A DNA stretch of 64,000 nt from Stutzerimonas kunmingensis (GCF_021432085.1 NZ_CP090366.1:3720001-3784000); one strand, 5' to 3'; positions 27,749-36,651 are shown, counted from the stretch's first letter. Notes: generated from the sequence alone by a model not told the origin. Numbers and translations are program-made.

Positions 27749-29071
27749 TCAGAACGAAGCGCCTGGCACCCACTGGGTCCCAGCCAACGGCACCCGCGCC
27801 ATGGCTGCGGCTTCTACGCTAAGCGCGACCAGATCCTCCGGGTCCAGGTTATGCAGATGCGACTTGCCGCAGGCGCGCGCCATGGTCTGGGCTTCAAGCA
27901 CCAGTACACGCAGGTAGTTGGCCAGGCGACGCCCGCCTTCCACCGGGTCGAGGCGCTTGGAGAGTTCGGGGTCCTGGGTGGTGATGCCCGCAGGATCGCG
28001 GCCGTTCTGCCAGTCGTCGTAGTAACCGGCGGCCGAACCGAGCTTCTTCAATTCCGCATCCAGACGTGGGTGGTTGTCCCCCAGTGCAATCAATGCGGCG
28101 GTGCCAATGGCCACGGCATCGGCACCCATCGCCATGGCCTTGGCCACGTCGGCGCCGGTGCGGATGCCGCCGGAAACGATCAGCTGCACTTCACGGTGCA
28201 TGCCCATTTCTTGCAACGCCTGCACGGCTTGCGGAATGGCGCAGAGAATCGGAATACCGACGTGTTCGATGAACACTTCCTGAGTCGCCGCGGTGCCTCC
28301 TTGCATGCCGTCCAGCACGATCACGTCTGCCCCGGCCTTCACTGCCAGCTTGACGTCGTAGTACGGGCGGCTGGCGCCGATCTTGACGTAGATTGGCTTC
28401 TCCCAATCGGTGATCTCACGGAGCTCCGCAATCTTGATCGCCAGGTCGTCAGGGCCGGTCCAGTCAGGGTGGCGGCAAGCCGAACGCTGATCCACGCCGA
28501 TCGGCAGCGTGCGCATCCCGGCGACGCGTTCGGTCACCTTCATGCCCAGCAGCATGCCGCCGCCGCCCGGCTTGGCACCCTGCCCCAGCACGATCTCGAT
28601 GGCATCGGCCTTTCGCAGATCGTCCGGGTTCATCCCATAACGCGACGGCAGGTACTGGTAGACCAGGTGCCGCGACTGGCCGCGCTCTTCCGGCGTCATG
28701 CCCCCGTCGCCGGTCGTGGTGCTGGTACCGGCGATACTGGCACCGCGGCCCAGCGCTTCCTTGGCCTGGGCCGACAGCGCGCCAAAGCTCATGCCCGCGA
28801 TGGTTACCGGAATCTGCAGGTGAATCGGCTTCTTGGCGAAACGCGTACCGAGCACCACGTCGGTGCCGCACTTCTCGCGGTAGCCTTCAAGCGGATAGCG
28901 GGACATGGACGCGCCCAGCAGCAACAGATCATCGAAATGCGGGACCTTGCGCTTGGTGCCACCGCCGCGGATGTCATAAATGCCGGTTTCGGCGGCACGC
29001 TGGATTTCCTGGATGGTCAGGCGATCGAAGGTGGCGGACTCGCGCAGCACCGGTGGGGTTTGTTCGCTCAT
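27749..29071 (-). CDS. mgsC: N-methylglutamate synthase subunit C (FMN glutamate-synthase-like)
   Basis: Flavin subunit of N-methylglutamate synthase, 440 residues, like the FMN-binding domain of glutamate synthase (GltB central/GlxD). Motifs are PVTIAGMSFGALSAQAKEAL, TGDGGMTPEE, PGGGGMLLG, VIVLDGMQGGTAATQEVF and SGGIRTGADVAKAMAMGADAVAIG (phosphate/FMN binding). The start MSEQTPPVLRES was chosen over an Arg/Ser-rich 54-residue extension that overlaps mgsB. It forms N-methylglutamate with MgsA and MgsB. Confidence 0.9.
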   Translation of the reverse strand: MSEQTPPVLRESATFDRLTIQEIQRAAETGIYDIRGGGTKRKVPHFDDLLLLGASMSRYPLEGYREKCGTDVVLGTRFAKKPIHLQIPVTIAGMSFGALSAQAKEALGRGASIAGTSTTTGDGGMTPEERGQSRHLVYQYLPSRYGMNPDDLRKADAIEIVLGQGAKPGGGGMLLGMKVTERVAGMRTLPIGVDQRSACRHPDWTGPDDLAIKIAELREITDWEKPIYVKIGASRPYYDVKLAVKAGADVIVLDGMQGGTAATQEVFIEHVGIPILCAIPQAVQALQEMGMHREVQLIVSGGIRTGADVAKAMAMGADAVAIGTAALIALGDNHPRLDAELKKLGSAAGYYDDWQNGRDPAGITTQDPELSKRLDPVEGGRRLANYLRVLVLEAQTMARACGKSHLHNLDPEDLVALSVEAAAMARVPLAGTQWVPGASF

Positions 29072-29138
29072 TGAGAAGACTCCTGAAACAGGAAGCGGTC
29101 GGCCAGCAGCCGGGTCGCTTCCCTGAAAACGATGGGGT

Positions 29139-29822
29139 TCAGTACGCCGCGGCGTTGTCGACCTTGAAGTTGTAAAGCTGGCGAGCAGAGCCGTAACGCT
29201 TGAACGCCGTGGGGTCTTCGTCGAAGCCGGCACGGTTGAGCAGCTCCTTGAGTTCCTCGATGTGCTCGTCGCGCATGTCCTTCTCGATGCAGTCCGAGCC
29301 GAGCGACTTCACAGTTCCCTTCACGTAGATGCGGGTTTCGTAGAGCGAATCTCCCAGCGCATCGCCGGCATCGCCACACACGACCAGGCGGCCCGCCTGC
29401 CCCATGAAGCAGCTCATGTGCCCGATGCTGCCGCCCACCACAATGTCGACTCCCTTCATGGAGATGCCGCAGCGCGCGCCGGCGTCGCCCTCGATTACCA
29501 GCAGGCCGCCATGCGCAGTCGCGCCCGCGCTTTGCGACGCGCTGCCTTTCACGCGGACCATGCCCGACATCATGTTTTCAGCAACGCCGACGCCGACATT
29601 GCCATGCACGGTGATGCTGGCCTTCTGGTTCATCCCGGCGCAGTAATAGCCGGCATGCCCCTCGATTTCGACGGTGAGGGCTTCGTTCAGACCCACCGCC
29701 AGGTTGTGCTTGCCGTCCGCGTGGGTAACGACCCACTCACGCTCGGTAAGGCTGCGCGCCTGATCGTGCAGTGCCTGATTGAAATCGCGCACGGTGGACT
29801 CATTGAGATTGATGGTTTTCAT
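29139..29822 (-). CDS. mgsB: N-methylglutamate synthase subunit B (GXGXG-domain, GlxC-like)
   Basis: A 227-residue right-handed beta-helix protein resembling the C-terminal GXGXG domain of glutamate synthase. Repeats such as VEIEGHAGYYCAGMNQKASITVHGNVGVGVAENMMSG show the G-x-x-G periodicity. The start MKTINLNESTV is preceded by GGAG. It lies 11 bases after mgsA. It probably scaffolds the amidotransferase and FMN subunits. Confidence 0.88.
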   Translation of the reverse strand: MKTINLNESTVRDFNQALHDQARSLTEREWVVTHADGKHNLAVGLNEALTVEIEGHAGYYCAGMNQKASITVHGNVGVGVAENMMSGMVRVKGSASQSAGATAHGGLLVIEGDAGARCGISMKGVDIVVGGSIGHMSCFMGQAGRLVVCGDAGDALGDSLYETRIYVKGTVKSLGSDCIEKDMRDEHIEELKELLNRAGFDEDPTAFKRYGSARQLYNFKVDNAAAY

Positions 29823-29833
29823 GGGTGCGCTCC

Positions 29834-30739
29834 TCAGACTGCCTCTTTTTCCCAGATATACAGGGTGGCCGGCTCCGGCTCCCAGACCTTGGCTTTCTCG
29901 ATCCCGGGAAGTGACGCCAGCGCCTGATATTCGGACGCCATGGCCACGTAGTCCTCGGTTTCGGCGAGGATGGCCGGCTTGCAAGAGATCGGATCGCGGA
30001 TCACCGCGAAGCCATTTCGCGTGCCGATGGCGAAGGTGTAGAAGCCGTCCAGATCGTCCAGGGCATGGTCCAATGCGGTCTTGAGGTCGTCGCCCTCGCG
30101 CAGTCGCCAGGTCAGGTAGCCGGCGGCCACCTCGGTGTCGTTACCAGTTTCGAAGGTGATACCGTGGCGCTTCAATTCCTGGCGCATGCGGAAGTGGTTG
30201 GACAGTGAGCCGTTGTGCACGAGGCATAGATCAGCCCCGGTGGAAAATGGATGGCTGCCTTCCATGGTGACGGCCGATTCGGTCGCCATGCGGGTATGGC
30301 CGATGATGTGGCTGCCCTTCATTTTGGAAAGGCCGAAGCGCTCCGCGATTTCCTGCGGCAGCCCCATGCCCTTGAGAATTTCAATGCTTTGCCCGGCACT
30401 CATGATGCGGACGGTAGGCGCCAGTTCGTGCAATGCAGTGCGCAGGCTCGCCTCGTCCGCGTTGGTCTTGAGCACCGCAGCACTGGCGTTCTGGAACCAG
30501 TCCAGGGAACAGCCGAGTCGTCCTTCCAGCTGCCCCATCAAGGCGACGTAATCGAACCCGGCTTCCGTTGCCTGCAAGGTCAGCTTGGTCCAGCCCTCGC
30601 TCACTTCGTCGCCGTATATGGCGAATCCCGCGCTGTCCGGGCCGCGATCGGTCATGGCCTGCAGCATCGGTTCGAACAGCTCACCGAGCCGGGGCTCCAG
30701 CGCGGGGTTTTTCAGGTAAAGACCCACTATTCCACACAT
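29834..30739 (-). CDS. mgsA: N-methylglutamate synthase subunit A (class II amidotransferase)
   Basis: Class II (Ntn) glutamine-amidotransferase-type protein, 301 residues, GlxB-like. The chosen ATG gives MCGIVGLYLK, so that removal of Met exposes the catalytic Cys; a TTG six bases earlier would bury it. Other family motifs are GHTRMATES and SHPFSTGADLCLVHNGSLSNH. In this pathway it is expected to act on gamma-glutamylmethylamide, delivering methylamine rather than ammonia. It is the second gene of the operon, 80 bases after gmaS. Confidence 0.9.
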   Translation of the reverse strand: MCGIVGLYLKNPALEPRLGELFEPMLQAMTDRGPDSAGFAIYGDEVSEGWTKLTLQATEAGFDYVALMGQLEGRLGCSLDWFQNASAAVLKTNADEASLRTALHELAPTVRIMSAGQSIEILKGMGLPQEIAERFGLSKMKGSHIIGHTRMATESAVTMEGSHPFSTGADLCLVHNGSLSNHFRMRQELKRHGITFETGNDTEVAAGYLTWRLREGDDLKTALDHALDDLDGFYTFAIGTRNGFAVIRDPISCKPAILAETEDYVAMASEYQALASLPGIEKAKVWEPEPATLYIWEKEAV

Positions 30740-30819
30740 ATTCAAACGTCCTCATTGCGTTCAGGGGGCGTGCTGCAAACCGCTGTTGGCCAATCAGGCG
30801 CGGCGGCGCAGGCAGCGAA

Positions 30820-32154
30820 TCAGAAAAATTCGGTGTAGCGCTGGACTTCCCAGTCGCTCACATGGCGGCTGTACTCGACCCATTCCATGCGCTTGAGCTT
30901 GATGAACTCATCGACGATCTGCTGACCCAGCACTTCGCGGAATAACGGGTCCGCTTCGAGCGCATCGCAAGCCTCTTTCAGCGATTGCGGCAGGGTGCCG
31001 ATGCCCCGCCCGGCAATGTCCTCCAGGCTCAGCGTGTAGAGGTTCTCGTTGCAGGGCTTGCCGGGCTCGAGCTGACGGTCGATGCCATCGAGGCCCGCCG
31101 CGATAATCGCAGCGGTGACCAGATAGGGATTGCAACCGGCATCGGGCAGCCGAAACTCGATGCGTCCATAAGGGATGCGCACCATGGCCGAGCGGTTGTT
31201 GTTGCCGTAGGTGATGAAGGCCGGCGCCCAGGTCGCGCCGGACAGCGATCGCCCCACCACCAGCCGCTTGTAGGAGTTAACCGTTGGCGCGGCGAAAGCA
31301 CACAGCGCCGGGCCGTGTGCCAGCAAGCCCCCTATGAAGTGGTAGGCCAGCTTCGACAGCCCCATTCCGCTGGGGTCGCTGTCATCCTGAAACAGGTTTT
31401 TGCTGTCGGCACTGCCGATGGACAGGTGAAAGTGCATGCCATTGCCGGCCCGCTTGGGGTCAGGCTTGGGCATGAACGAGCAGACCATCCCCATGTCATG
31501 AGCGATCTCTCCCGCCGCCATGCGGAAGAAGGTGAAGCGATCCGCCGAGGTCAGCGCATCGCTGTAGGTGTAGTTGATTTCGAACTGCCCGGGTGCGTCC
31601 TCGTGGTCGATCTGATAGATATCGAAATCGACCTTTTGCAGTGCTTCGGTCAGGCGCTCGAGAAAATCGCGGGAGCGCGACAGGCCCTTGTAGTCGTAGC
31701 ACGGCTTTTCCAGACAATCGCTTTCATCCATCGGCAGCAGCTTGCCGTCTTCGCCGCGCTTGAACAGGCTGAACTCAGGCTCTAGCCCGGTGTTGAGCGT
31801 CCAGCCACGCTGCTTGAGGCGCTCCACCTGCTGCATGCAGACGTAGCGGCTGTCATAGGGATGTGGCTCGCCATTGACATGACCGATGCAGAGCACACGC
31901 CCGTAACCCGGCTGCCATGGCACTGGCGTAAGGGTCGCAAGGTCGCCTACGGCCATGAAGTCCGGGCCGTGGGGCTCCATCCCCATGCCCCACAATGCGA
32001 AGCCGGCAAAACCGGCACCGTTCTCGGCTACGGCTTCAAGCCCGGCGACAGGCACCGACTTGGTCTTGGCCGCGCCATGGATGTCGACAAACTGGGCTAG
32101 CACGTATCTGATACCGTGCTGGTCGATAAGTTTTTGGGTTTCAGCAGGCAACAT
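30820..32154 (-). CDS. gmaS: Gamma-glutamylmethylamide synthetase (GlnA-like, GmaS)
   Basis: Glutamine-synthetase-fold ligase joining methylamine to glutamate with ATP, 444 residues. Glutamine synthetase motifs are present: [39 protein letters not shown] and [36 protein letters not shown] (ATP and glutamate binding), then [15 protein letters not shown]. Identification as GmaS rather than ordinary glutamine synthetase rests on linkage to mgsABC and mgdABCD and on its GlnT-like length. It is the first gene of the methylamine operon behind a sigma-54-like promoter. Confidence 0.92.
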   Translation of the reverse strand: MLPAETQKLIDQHGIRYVLAQFVDIHGAAKTKSVPVAGLEAVAENGAGFAGFALWGMGMEPHGPDFMAVGDLATLTPVPWQPGYGRVLCIGHVNGEPHPYDSRYVCMQQVERLKQRGWTLNTGLEPEFSLFKRGEDGKLLPMDESDCLEKPCYDYKGLSRSRDFLERLTEALQKVDFDIYQIDHEDAPGQFEINYTYSDALTSADRFTFFRMAAGEIAHDMGMVCSFMPKPDPKRAGNGMHFHLSIGSADSKNLFQDDSDPSGMGLSKLAYHFIGGLLAHGPALCAFAAPTVNSYKRLVVGRSLSGATWAPAFITYGNNNRSAMVRIPYGRIEFRLPDAGCNPYLVTAAIIAAGLDGIDRQLEPGKPCNENLYTLSLEDIAGRGIGTLPQSLKEACDALEADPLFREVLGQQIVDEFIKLKRMEWVEYSRHVSDWEVQRYTEFF

Positions 32155-32215
32155 GGAGGGACTCCTCGTCCGATTCAGCGCATTCTGGAGCGGAAACTAA
32201 GTTTCCCGACAGGAA

Positions 32216-32231
32216 TGCAAGCTGCTTGCCA
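32216..32231 (-). promoter_or_regulatory. Sigma-54-type promoter of the gmaS operon
   Basis: TGGCAA-GCAGC-TTGCA on the minus strand differs from the sigma-54 consensus TGGCAC-N5-TTGCA at one base. Predicted start is near 32,204, about 50 bases before gmaS. Confidence 0.68.
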
Positions 32232-32297
32232 AAACGTCGAATGCAACGCTAAATCTTTCCAGGCTTGATGATCACTGGGGCTGCGTTAGTCGTAACT

Positions 32298-32332
32298 CCT
32301 GTTTCACATATCTCTACTCACGAAAAAACAGG
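32298..32332. promoter_or_regulatory. Candidate operator between gmaS and its regulator
   Basis: Inverted arms CCTGTTT/AAACAGG (32,298-32,304 and 32,326-32,332) enclose TTCACATATCTCT (32,303-32,315), a 13-mer found again before purU. It lies about 67 bases upstream of the sigma-54 element and about 50 bases before the divergent XRE-cupin gene, so it suits dual control by that protein. Confidence 0.45.
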
Positions 32333-32394
32333 AACACCAATATCTTTCCTGGTGCGAAAATATTATTACAAGGCAGAAAACAGTGCAGGACCGA

Positions 32395-32991
32395 ATGACC
32401 AAGCCGACCGATACCCCGCCTCGCCTCAAGCTGGAACACCACCTGGGCGTGCAGATAAAACGGCAGCGTCAGGCTCTCGAACTCAAGATCGCTGATGTGG
32501 CTCGGATTGCTGGTATCAGCCAGGGGATGCTCAGCAAGATCGAAAACGCTCAGGTTTCGACGAGCCTGGATACCCTTAGTCGGCTGTGCGATGTGCTTGG
32601 CCTGCCGATGTCGAAGCTATTCGCGCAATACGACCAGCAGGGCAGCAGCGCCTTGCTCGTAAAAGCAGATGAAGGGCTGGAGGTGGTGCGACGTGGCACC
32701 GAAAAGGGCCACAACTATCGGCTTTTGAACCACGTTCGCGGCCCCAAGAAGAGCTTCGAGGCGTACATGATCACCATGGACGATGCCAGTGAGGAATTTC
32801 CGACCTTCTCTCACCCGGGCACAGAATTTCTGCACCTGCTCGAAGGCGAAATGATCTATCGCCACGGCAATCAGCTGTTCCGCCTGGAAGCTGGCGACAG
32901 CCTGACCTTCGACGGTGAGGTGCCGCACGGGCCGGAGCAGCTGGTGGAGGTGCCGATCCGCCTGTTGTCGGTTATGAACTACGGCGAATGA
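32395..32991 (+). CDS. XRE-cupin transcriptional regulator of the methylamine cluster
   Basis: About 198 residues. An N-terminal XRE helix-turn-helix (LGVQIKRQRQALELKIADVARIAGISQGMLSKIENAQVSTSLDTLSRL region, about 14-70) is joined to a C-terminal cupin (HPGTEFLHLLEGEMIYRHG and LEAGDSLTFDGEVPHGPE). Cupins in this architecture bind small amines or amino acids. It is divergent from gmaS, so it probably controls the operon in response to an intermediate. A GTG 12 bases earlier is an alternative start. Confidence 0.85.
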   Translation: MTKPTDTPPRLKLEHHLGVQIKRQRQALELKIADVARIAGISQGMLSKIENAQVSTSLDTLSRLCDVLGLPMSKLFAQYDQQGSSALLVKADEGLEVVRRGTEKGHNYRLLNHVRGPKKSFEAYMITMDDASEEFPTFSHPGTEFLHLLEGEMIYRHGNQLFRLEAGDSLTFDGEVPHGPEQLVEVPIRLLSVMNYGE

Positions 32992-33444
32992 ACCCCGGAT
33001 CAGGGATGCAGTGGGCTTCGTTTATGTGGGCTTCGCCATAAAAGTGTATGGCCCACGAATCGTTAGCTGGCGGATCTCGCCAGCCCGAACCGACTTTGTG
33101 ATAGGCTTGGAGTAGGCCCTGTCTGCTCGCCGACGACTTTTCGCCTTTTATCGCTAACACGGTCTAAGCAGCGAGACGGCAGTTGTAGCACAAATAAGAC
33201 ATGACCAAATGGCCGTGCGGGTCACGGGGCAACAAGATCATCCATGCAACCTGCTAGGCTGGCAATGATAGGTGCGCCGCATGTTCGAGAAAGATGTGTT
33301 GTTTTTCATCGGCACGATACCAGTTGATGACGTAATGAAAGGGCACATAACAGAAGTGACGGACGCCCCGCTTGCCCGCAGATTGAACCGCCATTCCTCG
33401 GGCTGCATGGAGCTGCTGTTCCCAGCCAAGGGGCGCATATAGCG
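32992..33444. other. Intergenic region without a credible gene
   Basis: About 450 bases. It contains a hairpin GCTGGCG/CGCCAGC with loop GATCT at 33,066-33,084, lacking a T-run. A 52-codon open frame begins at 33,281 (MFEKDVLFFIG...), with no recognised similarity. Its sequence quality resembles decayed DNA more than an active gene. Confidence 0.5.
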
Positions 33445-33651
33445 TTGATCATGCAGCGTCATAGGGAGGTGGACTCGTTCTATGAGGCCGCCATGGCAGC
33501 TGGCGGACGCGATAATGGAGCACCCGTCAGACCCCATTACCACCCCAACTATTACGCGGCTTATACATTGGCCCCTGACGCCTGGAAGCCGTTTGCCAGC
33601 TACCGGCTTAAGCGCCGAGGTTTGTACCCGCCCCAACTGGACCACTGCTAG
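33445..33651 (+). pseudogene. Remnant of a VOC (glyoxalase-like) protein gene
   Basis: The frame EVDSFYEAAMAAGGRDNGAP followed by RPHYHPNYYAAYTLAPDAW reproduces the C-terminal third of VOC-superfamily proteins, which normally read on into DPDGHNIEAVCH. Here the last part is replaced by KPFASYRLKRRGL and the N-terminal two thirds are absent. It is therefore a fragment of about 45 recognisable residues. Confidence 0.72.
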
Positions 33652-33859
33652 GGCAACCTTTATCAATATGCTGTCCTTTTTTTCAGTGGGACAAGTAGAA
33701 AAGGCACGGGACTGATTGAGAAAACCTCAGTAGCCAATTCATAGCGCGTCTAAGGCCACTTTGCCCGGGTGCCGCCTACGGTGACTGACCGATTGGGTTC
33801 CAAGTATCCGTCAGGCTTGAATGCCCGCTCTCAGCCCAAAACGGAGTTAGGGCCAGCCG

Positions 33860-34230
33860 AGAAATAAATCTGTCTCCATTTTCTCCGCCGGGCATGTTCC
33901 ACCAAATAGTCGACGAAAGCGCGGTTTTTTGGCCGGCAGTAGCCTCTGGCAAGTAGAGAGATGGCCTGATTCAAATGCCACGCCGGCAGCAGCTTCCCAG
34001 GGCACCGCTCTCCAAGTCCGGTACGGCTATCAGCGCCACGCTCAGGCCAAGCAGCGCGCTAATACAGAGCACCTGCGGGTCGCTGACCAGCATGCTGCGG
34101 ACGCAGCTCCAGCGGCACATGCTCGTCCTTTGCCCAGCGCCATCGACCTCGCGGCCTCGTCGAGGCACCCTGGTACAGTTTTTCTTGGCGGGCCGTTCGC
34201 AGCTCTCGATCTGGTCCTGCATCGCTAGAG
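33860..34230 (-). pseudogene. Frameshifted remnant of a LysR-family regulator
   Basis: Minus-strand frames contain pieces typical of the LysR effector domain: LLGLSVALIAVPDLESGAL, then LLPAK and, in another frame, NRAFVDYLVEHARRRKW, the usual C-terminus. The last two join across a run of six A residues (33,925-33,930 region) where five would restore the frame. No N-terminal helix-turn-helix region is found. Confidence 0.68.
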
Positions 34231-34411
34231 CCTAGATGACGGACGCCCCGGCTCAGGTTAAGACCGGCCGCAAGGCGCGCTGATGACCGAGACCAGACGA
34301 CACTTTCCGCGAGCACCATCGCGGCCCATCTAATCTCCCATCTGCTCACCAACGGTGCGCAGTGATCTTCGTTCGAGCCCATTTTTCCCATCCGGCAACC
34401 TGTCCGCAGGC

Positions 34412-34455
34412 TGGCACGATTCATGCTCTTGTACATCTATTCAAGTTGCTTGAAT
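34412..34455 (+). promoter_or_regulatory. Sigma-54-type promoter and palindrome before the polar amino acid ABC operon
   Basis: TGGCACG-ATTC-ATGCT (34,412-34,427) matches the sigma-54 consensus with the GG/GC core intact and one base off at the start of the -12 block. The next 30 bases include a perfect palindrome ATTCAAG-TTG-CTTGAAT (34,439-34,455) placed over the predicted start region, a good operator candidate for the XRE-cupin regulator encoded at the end of the operon. Confidence 0.62.
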
Positions 34456-34487
34456 AAATATCCATCTCTTCAAGAAGAGGTCTTGCC

Positions 34488-35333
34488 ATGCAACGCCGTG
34501 CCGTGAAAAACCTGACATTTGCCCTGGCCACTCTGCTCGCCAGCTCCCTGGCCCACGCCGACGACCTGCTGCAACGCGTCCAGCAGAGAAAGCAAATCAC
34601 CATTGCCACCGAAGCCCGCTTCGCACCGTTCGAATCGGTGGAGAACGGCAAGATCGTCGGCTATGGCGCTGATCTGATGACCTACGTGCTCAAGGATCTG
34701 CCGGAGGTCAAGGTCAAGCAACTCGACCTACCCTTCCAAGGCATTTTGCCGGGCCTGGATACAGGCAAGTTCGATTTCGTGGTGACCTCTGTGACCGTCA
34801 ACAAGGCGCGCTTCGAACAATTCGCCTTCACCGTGCCGATCGCCGAGTCCACCGTTGCACTGCTCAAGCGTGGCAATGACGACTCGATCAGCAGCCTGAA
34901 CGATCTCAACGGCAAAGTGGTCGGTTCGCAGAGCGGCTCCGGCCAACTGCAGGTTCTGCAGGCCTATGACCAGAAACTCAAGGACGCCGGCCAGCCTGGC
35001 CTCAAGGCCATTCGTCAATACGTCAGCTTCGACGAGGCGTACGCCGATCTAGCGCTGGGCCGCCTGGATGGCGTTGCCCAGTCGCTGTCCAACCTCGGCC
35101 CGCTGATCAAGTCGCGTCCTGGCGTGTTCAGCACGCTCAGCGACATGCTCGGCCCGCAGACCTATTACGGTTGGGTCGGCCGCAAGGATGCGGACAGCGC
35201 CAGCCTGGTCAAACTGTTCAGCGACGGTATCGCCCGTGCTAACCGTGACGGCACCATGAAGGCTCTGCAGGAAAAATGGTTCGGCTTCACCATGGATGTG
35301 CCGGCCGACGCCATGCCCGAGCCGAGCATCTGA
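34488..35333 (+). CDS. Polar amino acid-type ABC transporter substrate-binding protein
   Basis: Periplasmic family 3 binding protein, 281 residues, with a Sec signal peptide (KNLTFALATLLASSLAHA, cleavage before DDLLQ). Family blocks are ITIATEARFAPFESVENGKIVGYGADLM, DFVVTSVTVNKARFEQFAFTVPI and LNGKVVGSQSGSG. The ligand is not known. The downstream M20 hydrolase and DUF1989 genes suggest an N-carbamoyl, ureido or guanidino compound. Confidence 0.9.
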   Translation: MQRRAVKNLTFALATLLASSLAHADDLLQRVQQRKQITIATEARFAPFESVENGKIVGYGADLMTYVLKDLPEVKVKQLDLPFQGILPGLDTGKFDFVVTSVTVNKARFEQFAFTVPIAESTVALLKRGNDDSISSLNDLNGKVVGSQSGSGQLQVLQAYDQKLKDAGQPGLKAIRQYVSFDEAYADLALGRLDGVAQSLSNLGPLIKSRPGVFSTLSDMLGPQTYYGWVGRKDADSASLVKLFSDGIARANRDGTMKALQEKWFGFTMDVPADAMPEPSI

Positions 35334-35343
35334 GTCGCTGACC

Positions 35344-36000
35344 ATGGATGACTTCGGCGATCGCTTCGCACTCTATTGGCCTGCTCTGCTCGACGGTGCG
35401 CTCACCACACTGTGGCTGTGCCTGGCCGGGATGCTGCTGGGCTTCGTTCTCGGCGTGCTGATCTATCTGCTGGGCAGCAGTCGCAGCCGAGGTTGCGTAG
35501 CGTTCGCCAGGGTTTATGTGAGTTTCTTCCGTGGCACGCCGATGCTGGCGCAGTTGCTGCTCCTCTTCTATTTGCCTGCCGGGCTGGGCATGGACGTGCC
35601 GGCGCTGGTCGCCGCCGGTCTGGCATTGGCCCTGAATACTGCGGCCTACCAGTCGCAAATCCTGCGTAGCGGTTTCGCTGCTATCCCGGCAGGGCAGCTG
35701 GAGGCCGCTGCGGTGTTCAGCATCGGTCGCTGGCGCACGCTGCTGCACATCCAGTTGCCGCAAGTGGTACGCCTGACCCTGCCGGCGCTGATTTCCGAGC
35801 TGATCGATGTCATCAAGGTGTCGGCAGTGGTCTCGGTGATCTCCATCACCGACCTGATGCGGGTCAGCCAGCAACTGGTTTCGCAGACTTACCGCCCGTT
35901 GGAGGTCTATCTCGTCGCCGCACTGTTCTACCTGGCGCTGACCAGCCTGCTGGCTCTGCTCGGGCGCCAGCTGGAGCGTCGCTGGCAGGCGCGCAGCTGA
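35344..36000 (+). CDS. Polar amino acid ABC transporter permease 1
   Basis: HisM/GlnP-type inner-membrane permease, 218 residues with about five membrane helices. The family loops FFRGTPMLAQLLLLFY and SGFAAIPAGQLEAAAVFSIGRWRTLLHIQLPQ (ATPase-coupling EAA loop) are clear. It starts 10 bases after the binding-protein stop. Its stop overlaps the start of the second permease (TGATG). Confidence 0.92.
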   Translation: MDDFGDRFALYWPALLDGALTTLWLCLAGMLLGFVLGVLIYLLGSSRSRGCVAFARVYVSFFRGTPMLAQLLLLFYLPAGLGMDVPALVAAGLALALNTAAYQSQILRSGFAAIPAGQLEAAAVFSIGRWRTLLHIQLPQVVRLTLPALISELIDVIKVSAVVSVISITDLMRVSQQLVSQTYRPLEVYLVAALFYLALTSLLALLGRQLERRWQARS

Positions 36001-36647
36001 TGGAGAACTGGATGAATCACCTTCCCGATTTCGGCCGTGCGCTCCTGGTCACCCTGGGCATCAGTTTTTCCGGTGCGGCGCTGGGCCTGCTGCTGGGCTT
36101 TACCCTCAACGCGTTGCGCCTGGCGGTACCTGGTTTCATTGCTGTGTATCGGTTGTATGTCTGGCTGGTGCGCGGCACACCGTTCCTCGCGCAACTGTTG
36201 CTGATCTACTTCGGTCTGCCAGTGCTTGGTGTGACCCTGGACGCCATCGAGGCCAGCATTCTTGCCCTGTGCCTCTACAGCGCGGCCTATTTTGCCGAGT
36301 TGCTGCGTTCAGCCTGGGCCAGCGTGCCGATTGGTCAGCTAGAGGCCGCGCAGGTGCATGGTCTGAGCGGCATCCAGACCTTCTGGCACATTCAGACGCC
36401 CCAGGCGCTGGCGTTCGCGCTGCCGCTTTTGGGCAACCAGGTGATCCTGACCATCAAGGAAAGCGCGGTGGCGTCGATCATTACCGTGCCGGAGCTGACC
36501 ATGACCGCCGGACAGATCGTGTCCAACACCTTTTCCTATGTCGTGCCCTACGTGCTGCTGGTGCTTTCGTACTGGCTGCTGACGCTGCTGGTGGGTTTCG
36601 CCGCCGCTGCGCTCGGCCGTCGCGCAACGCGTTACCTGCGAGGATGA
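36000..36647 (+). CDS. Polar amino acid ABC transporter permease 2
   Basis: Second HisM/GlnP-type permease, 215 residues. Blocks LVRGTPFLAQLLLIYFGLP and SAWASVPIGQLEAAQVHGLSGIQTFWHIQTPQ show the same loops as permease 1. Heterodimer formation with it is expected. Translation is coupled to the preceding gene. Confidence 0.92.
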   Translation: MENWMNHLPDFGRALLVTLGISFSGAALGLLLGFTLNALRLAVPGFIAVYRLYVWLVRGTPFLAQLLLIYFGLPVLGVTLDAIEASILALCLYSAAYFAELLRSAWASVPIGQLEAAQVHGLSGIQTFWHIQTPQALAFALPLLGNQVILTIKESAVASIITVPELTMTAGQIVSNTFSYVVPYVLLVLSYWLLTLLVGFAAAALGRRATRYLRG

Positions 36648-36651
36648 CCCG

